A stretch of 64,000 nucleotides of DNA, from the NCBI GenBank assembly GCA_965261645.1, contig CBDHDJ010000002.1, positions 310,001 through 374,000 on the forward strand, given 5' to 3'. Shown here piece by piece: positions 44,063 to 53,084 of the stretch. Position numbers and translations under genes: made by a program. How positions within the stretch are numbered: position 1 is the stretch's first letter; every line of letters begins with the position of its first letter. The notes below the pieces were generated by a model. That model did no database searches and was not told where the DNA came from. It saw only the letters and a list, made by a program, of their open reading frames with translations. The DNA comes from CBDHDJ01 sp965261645 (lineage in GTDB: Bacteria > Pseudomonadota > Alphaproteobacteria > SHVV01).

Positions 44063-45694
44063 CTAGCCCGTCAAGGCCTTCAAGGTTTTCGGGGTATCGA
44101 CATCGATGAAGATGCTGTTGTCCGCGAAGGGAACCTCGCACACCTGATCGTCGTTCTCGCCGATCAGATGGCGAGCACCAACATCGCCGGTTACCTTTTG
44201 CATGTCGGCGAAGTAGCTTGCCGCCCACAAGACCGGATTGCCACGCTTGCCGTTGTGCGTGGGCACGCAGATCGAACGGTTTTCAGCGGGGTTGAAGGCA
44301 GCGATCAAACGGTCCAGATGCTGGGGCTTGATCCGCGGCATATCGCCGAGGCAGGCGAGAACGCCATCGACATCGTCAGGTAGAGTTGCGAGACCGCGCG
44401 CGAGAGACGTGCTGAGCCCGTCCGCATAATCCGGGTTGACGACAAATTCGACGTCGCGGCCGGCAAGCGCTGCGCGCACCCGGTCCGTTTCATGGCCGGT
44501 AACGACGACGACGGGCCGGGCCTGCGAGGCCAGCACCGTATCGACCACGCGGGTCACCATGGGTTCTCCGTCGATCTCGGCCAGCAGCTTGTTGGTCTTG
44601 CCCATGCGCCGCGATTGCCCGGCAGCCAGCACCAGAGCCGCGATCCGGGGACCGGGCTGGGCGTCTGCAGGGGCCGGCGCCGGCGGTTGTTCGCGCGGTT
44701 GCGGCCGGCCCGGCACCTCCTTGAGCAGGCCGCCCACCCCCATGCCGGCGATCTCATCTCCAGTGAGCGGCACATCCGCAAGCAGGCGTTGCAACACATA
44801 ATCGAAGCCGTTGAACCGGGGCGAGCGCGCCGAGCCCGGGACACCGAGAATCACGGTCGCGCCATGATGGGCGAGCAAGATCAGGTTGCCCGGATCGACC
44901 GGCATGCCGAGACGATCTATCTGCCCGCCCGTGCGTTCGACGCCGAGTGGAACCACATCGCGCCGGTCGACGATGGCCGAGGCCCCGAACACCACAATCG
45001 GCGAGCAGCCCGCGGACAGAAGGTCCGCAATCGCAGCCGCGACGGACTCCTCGTCATGACCGCAGCGGACTTCCTTTTTGACATGGCTTCCAAGTGCGGT
45101 GACGCGCGCGCTCAAGGTCTTCACGGTCTTGTCGAGAACACTCTGCTTCGTGCCCGGAAGTTCTGTGAGCAACAAGCCAACGCGCTTTGCCGCGAAGGGG
45201 GCGATACGGATCAGCGGCCCATCGGCGGCGGCCACCTCGGCGCAGCGCCCCAGCACCTCTTGTGTGACGGCCAGCGGGATGATCTTGACGGTCGCAATGA
45301 GTTGATTGTCCTCCACCAACTCGTAAGGGGCGAGCGTCGCAATGGTCACCGATTCGTCGATACGGTTGAAACGGTCGATGCGCGCACGGTCGATCACGGC
45401 GAGGCCGGCGTTCTCGGCGTGCAGGTTGCACCGGCCGGTGAAGGGGCGGGCAGGGCGAACGCCTGGTCCGGCCACAGCCTCGCCGACGCGAGCCGCCGCT
45501 TCACCTTCACGCACATCGCCCGGCTCCAATTGCGCCGCCATAACGTCGCCGTAGCCGGCACTGCGCAGTGCTGCGACATCGTCAGCAGAGAGCCGGTGCC
45601 CCTTCTTCAGCTTCGGTGCACCCACTTTGAGCGGAAGGCTATGACTGAGCAAGGCCCCCTCGGCGTCATCGAGGGGTACACGACCGAATTTCAT
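44063..45694 (-). CDS. Fusion of MoeA-like molybdopterin-binding domain and MobA/MocA-like nucleotidyltransferase
   Basis: The 543-aa bifunctional protein is of molybdenum-cofactor maturation. Residues ~1-330 form a MoeA/MogA-like molybdopterin-binding region (KLKKGHRLSADDV, PIVVFGASAIVDRRDVV, HHGATVILGVPGSARSP). A Pro/Ala-rich linker (337-349) leads to an NTP-transferase domain with LAAGQSRRMGKTNKLL (356-371) and CLGDMPRIKP. The C-terminal part probably makes the cytosine dinucleotide form used by Cox-type hydroxylases. The start overlaps the xdhC stop by ATGA (45691-45694), tying it to the cox accessory genes. Confidence 0.9.
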   Translation of the reverse strand: MKFGRVPLDDAEGALLSHSLPLKVGAPKLKKGHRLSADDVAALRSAGYGDVMAAQLEPGDVREGEAAARVGEAVAGPGVRPARPFTGRCNLHAENAGLAVIDRARIDRFNRIDESVTIATLAPYELVEDNQLIATVKIIPLAVTQEVLGRCAEVAAADGPLIRIAPFAAKRVGLLLTELPGTKQSVLDKTVKTLSARVTALGSHVKKEVRCGHDEESVAAAIADLLSAGCSPIVVFGASAIVDRRDVVPLGVERTGGQIDRLGMPVDPGNLILLAHHGATVILGVPGSARSPRFNGFDYVLQRLLADVPLTGDEIAGMGVGGLLKEVPGRPQPREQPPAPAPADAQPGPRIAALVLAAGQSRRMGKTNKLLAEIDGEPMVTRVVDTVLASQARPVVVVTGHETDRVRAALAGRDVEFVVNPDYADGLSTSLARGLATLPDDVDGVLACLGDMPRIKPQHLDRLIAAFNPAENRSICVPTHNGKRGNPVLWAASYFADMQKVTGDVGARHLIGENDDQVCEVPFADNSIFIDVDTPKTLKALTG

Positions 45695-46443
45695 GCTGCG
45701 CCTTTAATGGGCTCCCTGTCGGCTTGACGGGGCAACGCGGTTGGCGGCCCATTCCCGCAGCGCAGGTGCTGGGTGACCTGGGCAAGGATCGCCACGGCAA
45801 TCTCCGAGGGCGATCGTGCGCCGATGTCGAGGCCGATGGGGCCGCAGATGCGCCCGCACTCAGCCTCGCCGAACCCTGCCCGCTTGAGCCGCTCGATCCG
45901 TGCGCCGTGGGTTTTCTTGCTGCCGAGCGCGCCGATATAGAAAGCCGGCGAGCGCAACGCCATGTCCAACGCCGGATCGTCGATCTTGGGATCGTGGGTG
46001 AGCGTCACGACGGCGGTCCGAAGGTCGGGCGCCAGCGCTCGCAGAGCGTCATCGGGCCATTCGCTCATCAACGTGACGCCGGGGAAGCGCTCCTCGCTGG
46101 CAAACGCCCGGCGTGGATCGACGATCACCACATCGTATCCCGTGAGCGCCGCGGCGCGCGCCAGCGGTTGGGCGATGTGCACCGCGCCGACGATGATCAT
46201 GCGCAACGGCGGATTGAAGATGTGGAGAAACACGGAACCTTCGGCTGTCTCGACGGTCGTGCTGCGGTCGCTCCGCATGGCCTCGCGCGCGCCCTCGGCG
46301 ATATCGGGCGGGCACGCCGTCAACGCCTCGGCATCCGCTGGATAAATAATCTGCTCGGCGCCCGTCGCGAGGTTGGTCGCCAGCACGACCGGGCGCTTGG
46401 CGGTGCGGTCGGAAAGAACCTGATCGAGAGATTCGCGTTTCAT
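45691..46443 (-). CDS. XdhC family protein, Rossmann-containing part
   Basis: The 250-aa protein combines a short first region with an XdhC C-terminal Rossmann domain (MIIVGAVHIAQPLARAAALT, VVIVDPRRAFASEERFPG, YIGALGSKKTHGARIERL, GPIGLDIGARSPSEIAVAIL). XdhC-like proteins insert or sulfurate the molybdenum cofactor. The normally preceding domain is encoded by the next gene upstream, which overlaps by ATGA (46440-46443). The start is ATG 46443 (MKRESLDQVL). Confidence 0.9.
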   Translation of the reverse strand: MKRESLDQVLSDRTAKRPVVLATNLATGAEQIIYPADAEALTACPPDIAEGAREAMRSDRSTTVETAEGSVFLHIFNPPLRMIIVGAVHIAQPLARAAALTGYDVVIVDPRRAFASEERFPGVTLMSEWPDDALRALAPDLRTAVVTLTHDPKIDDPALDMALRSPAFYIGALGSKKTHGARIERLKRAGFGEAECGRICGPIGLDIGARSPSEIAVAILAQVTQHLRCGNGPPTALPRQADREPIKGAA

Positions 46444-46766
46444 TCGAGCCGTTCGACGTAGACTTCGACCTTGCCCCCGCAGGCGAGACCGACCTCCCAT
46501 GCCTGGGAATTGGTCACGCCGAATTCGATCAGGCGCGGTTCGCCGTCCTCAATCACCTCGAGGGACTCCTGGACCACGGCGCCTTCGATGCAGCCGCCGG
46601 AGACCGATCCCACCATGGCGCCGGATTGATCGACCGCGAGTTGGCTCCCCACCGGCCGGGGCGAGGAGCCCCATGTGCTCACCACCGTAGCGATCGCCAC
46701 GCCCTTACTGGAGTTGCGCCAGGCCGCCGCCTGGTCGAGCACGTCATCCATCGCCGCTTCACTCAT
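46440..46766 (-). CDS. XdhC/CoxI family protein, N-terminal-domain part
   Basis: The 108-aa protein consists only of the XdhC/CoxI domain (GVAIATVVSTWGSSPRPVGS, GSVSGGCIEGAVVQE, and a GLACGGKVEVYVE end). The CGG motif typical of this domain is intact. It is translationally coupled to the Rossmann-containing XdhC gene, with which it probably forms one functional cofactor-insertion factor. It lies 21 bp after the VWA gene. Confidence 0.9.
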   Translation of the reverse strand: MSEAAMDDVLDQAAAWRNSSKGVAIATVVSTWGSSPRPVGSQLAVDQSGAMVGSVSGGCIEGAVVQESLEVIEDGEPRLIEFGVTNSQAWEVGLACGGKVEVYVERLE

Positions 46767-46787
46767 CGCTCAACCTCATCATGCCGG

Positions 46788-48023
46788 TCAGGCAGCCGCA
46801 TCCGAGGGCAAATAGTCGGATATATCGGCATAGTTCTTCCATTCCCGGGACAGAGCGTCGGCGAGGTCATGCAGACTCTGCAGGTTGTGCACCGGGCAGA
46901 AGTCGTTGACATGGCGGATAATGACCTTCACCCCCGACGATCTTGCTTCAAACTCGTCAAAACGCAAGAGGGGATTGAGCCAGATGAGACGGCGGCAGGA
47001 CTTGTGCAGCCGCTCGATCTCCACCTCCAGGCCGTCGCCGGCGTCACGGTCGAGGCCGTCCGACATCAGAAGGACGAGCGCACCCTGGCCGAGCACGCGG
47101 CGCGACCAGGTGGTGTTGAACTCGTGCAGCACCTTGCCGATGCGCGTGCCGCCCGACCAGTCCTCCACCGCTTCCTGGACCTTGCCGAGGGCGACGTCGA
47201 CATCGCGGTAGCGCAGCATGCGCGTGACGTTGGTCAGCCGCGTGCCGAACAGGAACGTGTGGACGCGATCCTGGTCGTTGGTCAGGGCATGCAAGAAATG
47301 GAGTAACATGCGCGAATAACTGCTCATCGAGCCCGAAATATCGCACAGGATCACGAGCGGCGGGCGGCGCAGGCGCCGCGCCCGGCGGCGCAACGGGATG
47401 ATCGAGCCGCCAAAGCGCAAGCTGGCCCGGAAGGTCGAGCGCATGTCGATGCGCGAGCCGCTCGGCTTCGGCATGAAACGTCGCGTGCGGATGCGCTCGA
47501 TAGGAAGCTTGATGCGCGCGATGGCCTCCTTGGCTTGGGCCTGCTCCTCGATCGTCATGGTGTCGAAGTCGATCTGTTGCAGAACCTCGTCGGGCGAATA
47601 GGTGAACGAGGCGTCGAACTCGATCTCCTGGTCCTCTTCCTGTTCGCCTTCCTTGGCGCCTGCCTTTTGGCTCAGCGCTTCGGCGACGCGCTGGCTGGCC
47701 TGCTTCTTGTCTTCCTGGTCCATCTCGATGCGCGGCATCTCGACCTGCAGGAGCTGCTTGAGGAAGTCGGGCTTGCGCCACACGATGTGGAACGCCTGAT
47801 CGAAGATCTCCCGCTGATCTTGCCGATTGACGAACACCGCGTGAAGCGCCCAGTAGAAATCCTTGCGGTTCCAGATACCGACCGTCTCGACGGCACGCAC
47901 CGCCTCCAGCACCTTGCCCGGGCCGACCGGCAGGCCGGCCTTGCGAAGCACCCGTCCGAAATACAGGATGTTATCGGCAAGCCTGCCGACAAATTCGCCG
48001 TCGCCGCCCGGCGCGTCGTTCAT
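46788..48023 (-). CDS. coxE: VWA domain protein CoxE
   Basis: The 411-aa CoxE-type protein works with the MoxR ATPase CoxD in maturing the molybdenum-copper or molybdenum active site of CO-dehydrogenase-like enzymes. The C-terminal von Willebrand A domain shows the MIDAS motif DISGSMSSYSRM and later LMSDGLDRDAGDG. The N-terminal half is charged and helical (KKQASQRVAEALSQKAG). Its start overlaps the coxD stop by one base (TGATG). Confidence 0.92.
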   Translation of the reverse strand: MNDAPGGDGEFVGRLADNILYFGRVLRKAGLPVGPGKVLEAVRAVETVGIWNRKDFYWALHAVFVNRQDQREIFDQAFHIVWRKPDFLKQLLQVEMPRIEMDQEDKKQASQRVAEALSQKAGAKEGEQEEDQEIEFDASFTYSPDEVLQQIDFDTMTIEEQAQAKEAIARIKLPIERIRTRRFMPKPSGSRIDMRSTFRASLRFGGSIIPLRRRARRLRRPPLVILCDISGSMSSYSRMLLHFLHALTNDQDRVHTFLFGTRLTNVTRMLRYRDVDVALGKVQEAVEDWSGGTRIGKVLHEFNTTWSRRVLGQGALVLLMSDGLDRDAGDGLEVEIERLHKSCRRLIWLNPLLRFDEFEARSSGVKVIIRHVNDFCPVHNLQSLHDLADALSREWKNYADISDYLPSDAAA

Positions 48024-48940
48024 CAGCTCGCCTCAGCGAGGTCCGCTCTCACCCGTTCGAGAATATCGGCCACCTCGCTGCCTCGCACCTTGGCGATGTC
48101 GTCCTGATATTTGAGCAGGACACCAAGCGTGTCGTCGACCGATTCCTGGTCGAGCGCCATGACATTGAGCTGCATGAGTGCATCCGCCCATTCGATGGTT
48201 TCGGCGATGCCCGGCACCTTGAAAAGGTCCACTTTGCGCAACTCCTGGATGAAGGCGACGAGCTGGCGGCTGAAGCGCTCGCCGGCGCCCGGCACCTTGA
48301 CCTCGAGGATGGACCGCTCGCGCTCGGCATTAGGGTAATCGACCCAATGGTAGTAACAGCGCCGTTTCAGCGCGTCGTGGATCTCACGTGTGCGGTTGGA
48401 CGTGATGATCACGATCGGCGGGTGCTCGGCCTTGACGGTGCCGATTTCGGGAATGGTGATCTGAAAGTCGGCAAGCACCTCGAGCAGGAAGGCTTCGAAC
48501 GGCTCGTCGGTGCGGTCCAACTCGTCGATGAGGAGCACGGGCGCGCCAACATCATCGGCTTCGAGCGCACGGAGAAGGGGGCGTTTGATGAGGAAGCGCT
48601 CGGCAAAGATATCGTCGGCGAGGCGCTCACGATCATGTATCCCTTCCGCCTCGGCCATGCGGATTTCGATCATCTGCGCGGAATAGTTCCACTCGTAGAC
48701 CGCCGAGGCGACGTCGAGGCCTTCGTAGCACTGTAGCCGTTCGAGCCGGCGCCCGAGCGTATTGGCGATCACGTTGGCGATCTCCGTCTTGCCGACGCCC
48801 GCCTCGCCCTCGAGGAACAACGGGCGGTTCAGCGTCAGGCTGAGATAGAGCGTGGTCGCCAAGCTGCGGTCGGCGACGTAGTTACCGGCTTGCAGAAGCT
48901 CCATCGTCTCGTCGATGGAGGTCGGAACGGACCGTGTCAT
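48023..48940 (-). CDS. coxD: MoxR-family AAA+ ATPase CoxD
   Basis: The 305-aa AAA+ chaperone has Walker A GEAGVGKT (45-52), Walker B VLLIDELDRTDEPFEAFLL and the sensor region IVIITSNRTREIHDALKRRC. In Oligotropha CoxD is needed to build the active-site cluster of CO dehydrogenase. Here it pairs with coxE. It is separated from coxM by a strong hairpin terminator, so it may be expressed at a lower level or from its own promoter. Confidence 0.93.
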   Translation of the reverse strand: MTRSVPTSIDETMELLQAGNYVADRSLATTLYLSLTLNRPLFLEGEAGVGKTEIANVIANTLGRRLERLQCYEGLDVASAVYEWNYSAQMIEIRMAEAEGIHDRERLADDIFAERFLIKRPLLRALEADDVGAPVLLIDELDRTDEPFEAFLLEVLADFQITIPEIGTVKAEHPPIVIITSNRTREIHDALKRRCYYHWVDYPNAERERSILEVKVPGAGERFSRQLVAFIQELRKVDLFKVPGIAETIEWADALMQLNVMALDQESVDDTLGVLLKYQDDIAKVRGSEVADILERVRADLAEAS

Positions 48941-48970
48941 GCGCCTAACCTATGAGGAGCCGAAACAAGA

Positions 48971-48998
48971 AACAAGGGGAGGCGGACCTCCCCTTGTT
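48971..48998 (-). terminator. Strong hairpin terminator between coxM and coxD
   Basis: A perfect 12-bp stem AACAAGGGGAGG / CCTCCCCTTGTT with a 4-bp loop (48983-48986) is followed, on the minus strand, by TCTTGTTTC. It lies 60 bp beyond the coxM stop, in the direction of cox transcription. Confidence 0.8.
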
Positions 48999-49058
48999 CA
49001 TATCGCTGTCGTGGTGCGAACGGTTGCCGTGGCGCGCCTTTCAACCGGTCGCGCTCAA

Positions 49059-49853
49059 CTAGCTCGCCGCGGCGACGGCGCGCTTGGCCAGCACCGGGAT
49101 CAAATGGGCGCGGTATTCGGCGCTGCCGTGAATGTCCGAGTTGAGCCCGTCCGGCGAGACCGTGATGCCTTCGACGGCTTCGGGCGCGAAATTCTTCGAC
49201 AGCGCCTCTTCGATCTTCGCTTCGCGGAAGACGCAGGGGCCCGCGCCGGTCACGACGCAGCGGACATCGCTGCCCGTCTGGCTCACGAACACGCCGACGA
49301 TGGCGAAGCGTGAGGCGAGATTGGGGAACTTGATGTAGGCCGCCTTGTCGGGCACTGGGAAGCTCACTCCGGTGACGAGCTCATCCTCCTCGATGGCGAT
49401 CTCGAACAAGCCGGTGAAGAAGTCGTCGCCGGCAATCTCGCGCTGGTTGGTCTTGACGGTCGCGCCAAGGCCCACGACGGCAGCGGGGTAGTCAGCCGCC
49501 GGGTCGTTGTTGCAGATCGATCCGCCGACCGTGCCGCGATGGCGCACCTGGGGATCGCCGACACCTGCGGCCAGGCTGGAAAGCGCCGGAATTGCCTTGA
49601 TGACGTCCGCCGATTGGGCGACATCCTCGTGCCGCGTCGTGGCGCCCAAATTGACCGATTTGTTGGCGACCTTGATGCCGCTGAGGCTGGCGATGCCGCC
49701 GAGGTCGATGAGGTCCGAGACCTTCGACAATCGCAGCTTCAGCGTCGGCACGAGCGACATGCCGCCGGCGAGCGCCCTCCCGTCGGATGCCTTCTTCAAC
49801 GCAGCGACCGCTTCGTCGACTGAGCCGGGGCGGTGATAATCGAATTCATACAT
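49059..49853 (-). CDS. coxM: Cox-type molybdenum hydroxylase, FAD-binding medium subunit
   Basis: The 264-aa flavoprotein subunit passes electrons from the Fe-S clusters to quinone or another acceptor. FAD motifs are visible: AGGMSLVPTLKLRL (the 32-AGGxS region) and RHRGTVGGSICNNDPAADYP (the TxGG loop). The length is slightly short of the 288 aa of CoxM. The order L-L-S-M on one strand, with intergenic gaps of about 90 bp, matches one operon. The ATG at 49853 starts with MYEFDYHRPG, typical of the family. Confidence 0.95.
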   Translation of the reverse strand: MYEFDYHRPGSVDEAVAALKKASDGRALAGGMSLVPTLKLRLSKVSDLIDLGGIASLSGIKVANKSVNLGATTRHEDVAQSADVIKAIPALSSLAAGVGDPQVRHRGTVGGSICNNDPAADYPAAVVGLGATVKTNQREIAGDDFFTGLFEIAIEEDELVTGVSFPVPDKAAYIKFPNLASRFAIVGVFVSQTGSDVRCVVTGAGPCVFREAKIEEALSKNFAPEAVEGITVSPDGLNSDIHGSAEYRAHLIPVLAKRAVAAAS

Positions 49854-49941
49854 GGCGCGCTCCCCTCTTTACATCCCTTCGCCGGTCCGTACGGGCCCGC
49901 GTGTTTCGTTTTGTGTTCTCAGCAGCTCGCGGTAACGGCGC

Positions 49942-50424
49942 TCAACCCTTGCCGCCCGCCATCGCTTGGGCACCGGCGGCGATCGACTTGACGATATTGT
50001 GGTAGCCGGTGCAGCGGCACATGTTGCCTTCGAGGTTATGGCGAATCTCCTGCTCGGTGGGATTCGGGATGCGCCGCACCAAATCGAGCGCGCTCATCAC
50101 CACGCCGGGTGTGCAGTAACCGCACTGCAACCCGTGATTCTCGCGAAACGCCTCCTGCATCGGGTGCAACTTGTCGCCGTTGGCCACGCCCTCGATGGTC
50201 TTCACGTCCTGGCCGTCCGCCTGAACGGCGAACAGCGTGCAGGATTTGATGGAGACCCCATTGAGGTGGACCGTGCACGCGCCGCACTGGCTCGTGTCGC
50301 AGCCGACATGGGTGCCCGTCAAACGAAGGTCTTCCCGGAGAAACTGGACGAGCAAGGTTCGCGACTCAACCTCGCCCGACATCTCTTTGCCGTTGATCTT
50401 CATGGAAATGGAATGGGTCGCCAT
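49942..50424 (-). CDS. coxS: Cox-type molybdenum hydroxylase, [2Fe-2S] small subunit
   Basis: The 160-aa subunit with two [2Fe-2S] clusters relays electrons between molybdenum and FAD. Proximal plant-type cluster cysteines are Cys42, 47, 50 ([10 protein letters not shown]) and Cys62. Distal cluster cysteines are Cys102, 105 (CGYC) and Cys137, 139 (CRC). All eight are present. It lies 88 bp upstream of coxM and about 185 bp downstream of coxL1. Confidence 0.96.
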   Translation of the reverse strand: MATHSISMKINGKEMSGEVESRTLLVQFLREDLRLTGTHVGCDTSQCGACTVHLNGVSIKSCTLFAVQADGQDVKTIEGVANGDKLHPMQEAFRENHGLQCGYCTPGVVMSALDLVRRIPNPTEQEIRHNLEGNMCRCTGYHNIVKSIAAGAQAMAGGKG

Positions 50425-50609
50425 GCCCGTCCTCCCCTATTTTCTCTTTCGTTCAGCATGCGGCAGGCAGCCGCAAAACCAATGGTACCGCCAGTTTCCG
50501 CCTTTTAAATTTGCGCGTACCGTGACCTTATCGCCCCCTCATGTCAAGCGGCGAAATGGGTGATTAGCGCCGGATGAAAGCCTGCATCCCGCCCTCTCAA
50601 CGCCGCCCC

Positions 50610-52964
50610 TTACGCCGCCTCCTTGATCGCTTGCCAGACCTTCGCGGCCGTCATGGGCTGCGAGATCTGATGGATGCCGAGGTGCCACACCGCGTCGATC
50701 ACCGCATTGCAGATGCAGGCGGGCGCGCCGATCGTGCCGCTTTCACCGGCGCATTTGGCGCCAAGCGGGTTGCTCGGCGCGAGCGTCACGTGGTTGTCCA
50801 TGCCGAAGAACGGCAGATCCTCGGCGCGCGGAATCGCGTAGTCCATGAACGTGCCGCTTAGATACTGTGCCGAGTCCTCATCGTAGGTGCACTCCTCCAT
50901 GAGCGCTTGGCCAATGCCCTGGGCGAGACCGCCATGAACCTGACCTTCCAGCACCAGGGGGTTGATGACCTGACCCACATCATCGACGGCCCAATAGTCG
51001 CGCAGCGTGGTTCGGCCGGTGTCGGGATCCACCAGCACCACGCAGATATGGACCGCGGAGGGATAGCTGAAGTCGATGGGATCGAAGAACGACGTTTCCT
51101 CGAGACCTAGTTCAAGCCCCTCGGGGCGATCGCCGCGGTGGTAGCAGGCAGAGGCGACCTCGGCGAAGGTCAGGCTGCGGTCGGTTCCTTCAATGGCGAA
51201 GTTGCCGTCCTGAAGAACGAGGTCGTCGGGCGCGCATTCGAGCATGTGTGCGGCGAGGGCCTTGGCCTTGTCGAAGGCCCGCTCGGAGGCGACGTGGACC
51301 GCCATGCCGGCGGTCGTCAGCGAACGCGATCCCCAGGTGCCGATCCCGAACGGGATGCGGTCGGTGTCGCCTTCGACCACCTCGATATCCTCGATCGGGC
51401 AGCCCAAGCGGTCGGCGGCGATCTGGGCCCAGGTGGTGGCGTGCGACTGGCCGTGCGAATGGCTGCCGGCAAACACGGTCACCATGCCGCTCGGATGGAC
51501 GCGGACGCTGGCGACGTCATAGCCGCCGAATTTCTGGCCGAGCGAGTTGAGCAGGGCGGTCGGTCCCACGCCGCCTGCATCGAAGAAGCAGCTCGAGCCG
51601 ATCCCCATGAGAATCCCCTGCTCGCGTAAGCGCCTCTGTTCCTCGCGCAGCTCGTCATAGTTGCACAGCGCCTTGGTCTTCGACATCAGGACCGGCAGGT
51701 CGGCGATGTCGTAGCGCGTCGCCACGGCGGTCTGATAGGGAAATTGCTCGGGCTGGATGATATTGCGTTCGCGCAACTCGACCGCGTCGATGCCCATCTC
51801 GTGGGCGCCGTTCTCGATCAAACGCTCGAGCTCGTAGGTCGCTTCGGGGCGTCCGGCGCCCCGGTACGCATCGATCGGCGTCGCGTTGGTGTAGACACCC
51901 TTGATCAGGCAATAGATGGCGGGGATGTCGTAACCGCAGGACAAGAGAAGCGGGTAGATGGCCTGGCAAATGCTGTTGTTGTACTGGCTTTCATAGGCGC
52001 CGAACGCGGCTATCGTGTCGAACCGCGCCCCCAGGATCTTGCCATTCTCGTCGAACGCTATGCGCCCGAGCGTGTAATGGTCGCGCGCATGGGTGTCCGA
52101 AACGAGCGATTCCGAACGCGTCCCCGTCCAGCGCACCGCCCGCCCGGTGACCTTGGCGGCCCACAGCACCGTGGCCTCTTCCGGGTAATGATAAATCTTC
52201 ATGCCGAAGCCACCGCCGACATCGGGCGAAATCACGCGCAGCTTGTGCTCGGGGATCTTGAGCGATTTCGTGAAATAAGACCGCACCATGTGAGGAGCCT
52301 GGGCGGTGTCCCACAGCGTGTAGTGATCCTCGACCGAATCGTAGATACCGAGATAGGACCGCGGCTCGATCGGGGCCGCCGTCACCCGGTTGGATGAGAC
52401 CTCACATTCGGTGATATGCGCGGCCTTCGCGAACGCCGCCTCGGTCGCCTTCTCATCGCCGAGGTCGTTCTCCTGCACCAGATTGGTGCCGAACTTCTCG
52501 TGGATGATCGGCGTATCGGGGTCGAGCGCCCGCGCCGTGATGGTGTTGGCCGGCAGGGGTTCATATTCGGCGTCGATGGCCTCGGCCCCGTCCATCGCCT
52601 GATTGCGGTTTTCGGCCACCACCATCGCGACAGCCTCGCCGACATGGCGAACCCGCTCGATGGCAAGAAACGGCCGGAAGGCGGAGTTGGCCGGTTTGCC
52701 GCTGCGATCGGGAATGTCGTATGTGCCTTCCGCCTCGCCGTAGCCCCCATCGAGCCAATCCTGCCCGGTCAGCACCGTGATCACGCCGGGCATGGCGCGC
52801 GCCTTGTCGGTCTTGATGCTCTTGAGACGGGCGTGGGGATGGGGGCTGCGCGTATAGGCGGCGTGGGTGATTTTTTCGGTCAGGGCGACGTCGTCGACAA
52901 AACGCCCTTTGCCACGCAGGAACCTCGCGTCTTCGACACGTCTCACGTCCTTGCCGACATACAT
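50610..52964 (-). CDS. coxL: Cox-type molybdenum hydroxylase large subunit (form II), copy 1
   Basis: The 784-aa molybdopterin-binding large subunit carries AYRGAGR (366-372), the form II signature. True CO dehydrogenase (form I) has AYxCSFR. MCD-binding segments are visible (VGGGFGMKIYHYPEE, GSHSHGQSHATTWAQ), as is the C-terminal active-site Glu in AGESGTIGAP. The natural substrate is probably a heterocycle or aldehyde-like compound rather than CO. The start is ATG 52964 (MYVGKDVRRV). A second CoxL lies directly upstream. Confidence 0.93.
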   Translation of the reverse strand: MYVGKDVRRVEDARFLRGKGRFVDDVALTEKITHAAYTRSPHPHARLKSIKTDKARAMPGVITVLTGQDWLDGGYGEAEGTYDIPDRSGKPANSAFRPFLAIERVRHVGEAVAMVVAENRNQAMDGAEAIDAEYEPLPANTITARALDPDTPIIHEKFGTNLVQENDLGDEKATEAAFAKAAHITECEVSSNRVTAAPIEPRSYLGIYDSVEDHYTLWDTAQAPHMVRSYFTKSLKIPEHKLRVISPDVGGGFGMKIYHYPEEATVLWAAKVTGRAVRWTGTRSESLVSDTHARDHYTLGRIAFDENGKILGARFDTIAAFGAYESQYNNSICQAIYPLLLSCGYDIPAIYCLIKGVYTNATPIDAYRGAGRPEATYELERLIENGAHEMGIDAVELRERNIIQPEQFPYQTAVATRYDIADLPVLMSKTKALCNYDELREEQRRLREQGILMGIGSSCFFDAGGVGPTALLNSLGQKFGGYDVASVRVHPSGMVTVFAGSHSHGQSHATTWAQIAADRLGCPIEDIEVVEGDTDRIPFGIGTWGSRSLTTAGMAVHVASERAFDKAKALAAHMLECAPDDLVLQDGNFAIEGTDRSLTFAEVASACYHRGDRPEGLELGLEETSFFDPIDFSYPSAVHICVVLVDPDTGRTTLRDYWAVDDVGQVINPLVLEGQVHGGLAQGIGQALMEECTYDEDSAQYLSGTFMDYAIPRAEDLPFFGMDNHVTLAPSNPLGAKCAGESGTIGAPACICNAVIDAVWHLGIHQISQPMTAAKVWQAIKEAA

Positions 52965-53084
52965 CGCTGCGCTCCCCCCTAGTCCCGCGTTACGGGGTGG
53001 GGCGATGGCGCGACATTGCTGTCGTGCGCCACCACCGATTCCACGCGTACCGCGCGGCCGTTCACCGCCGCCGCACTTACACAC

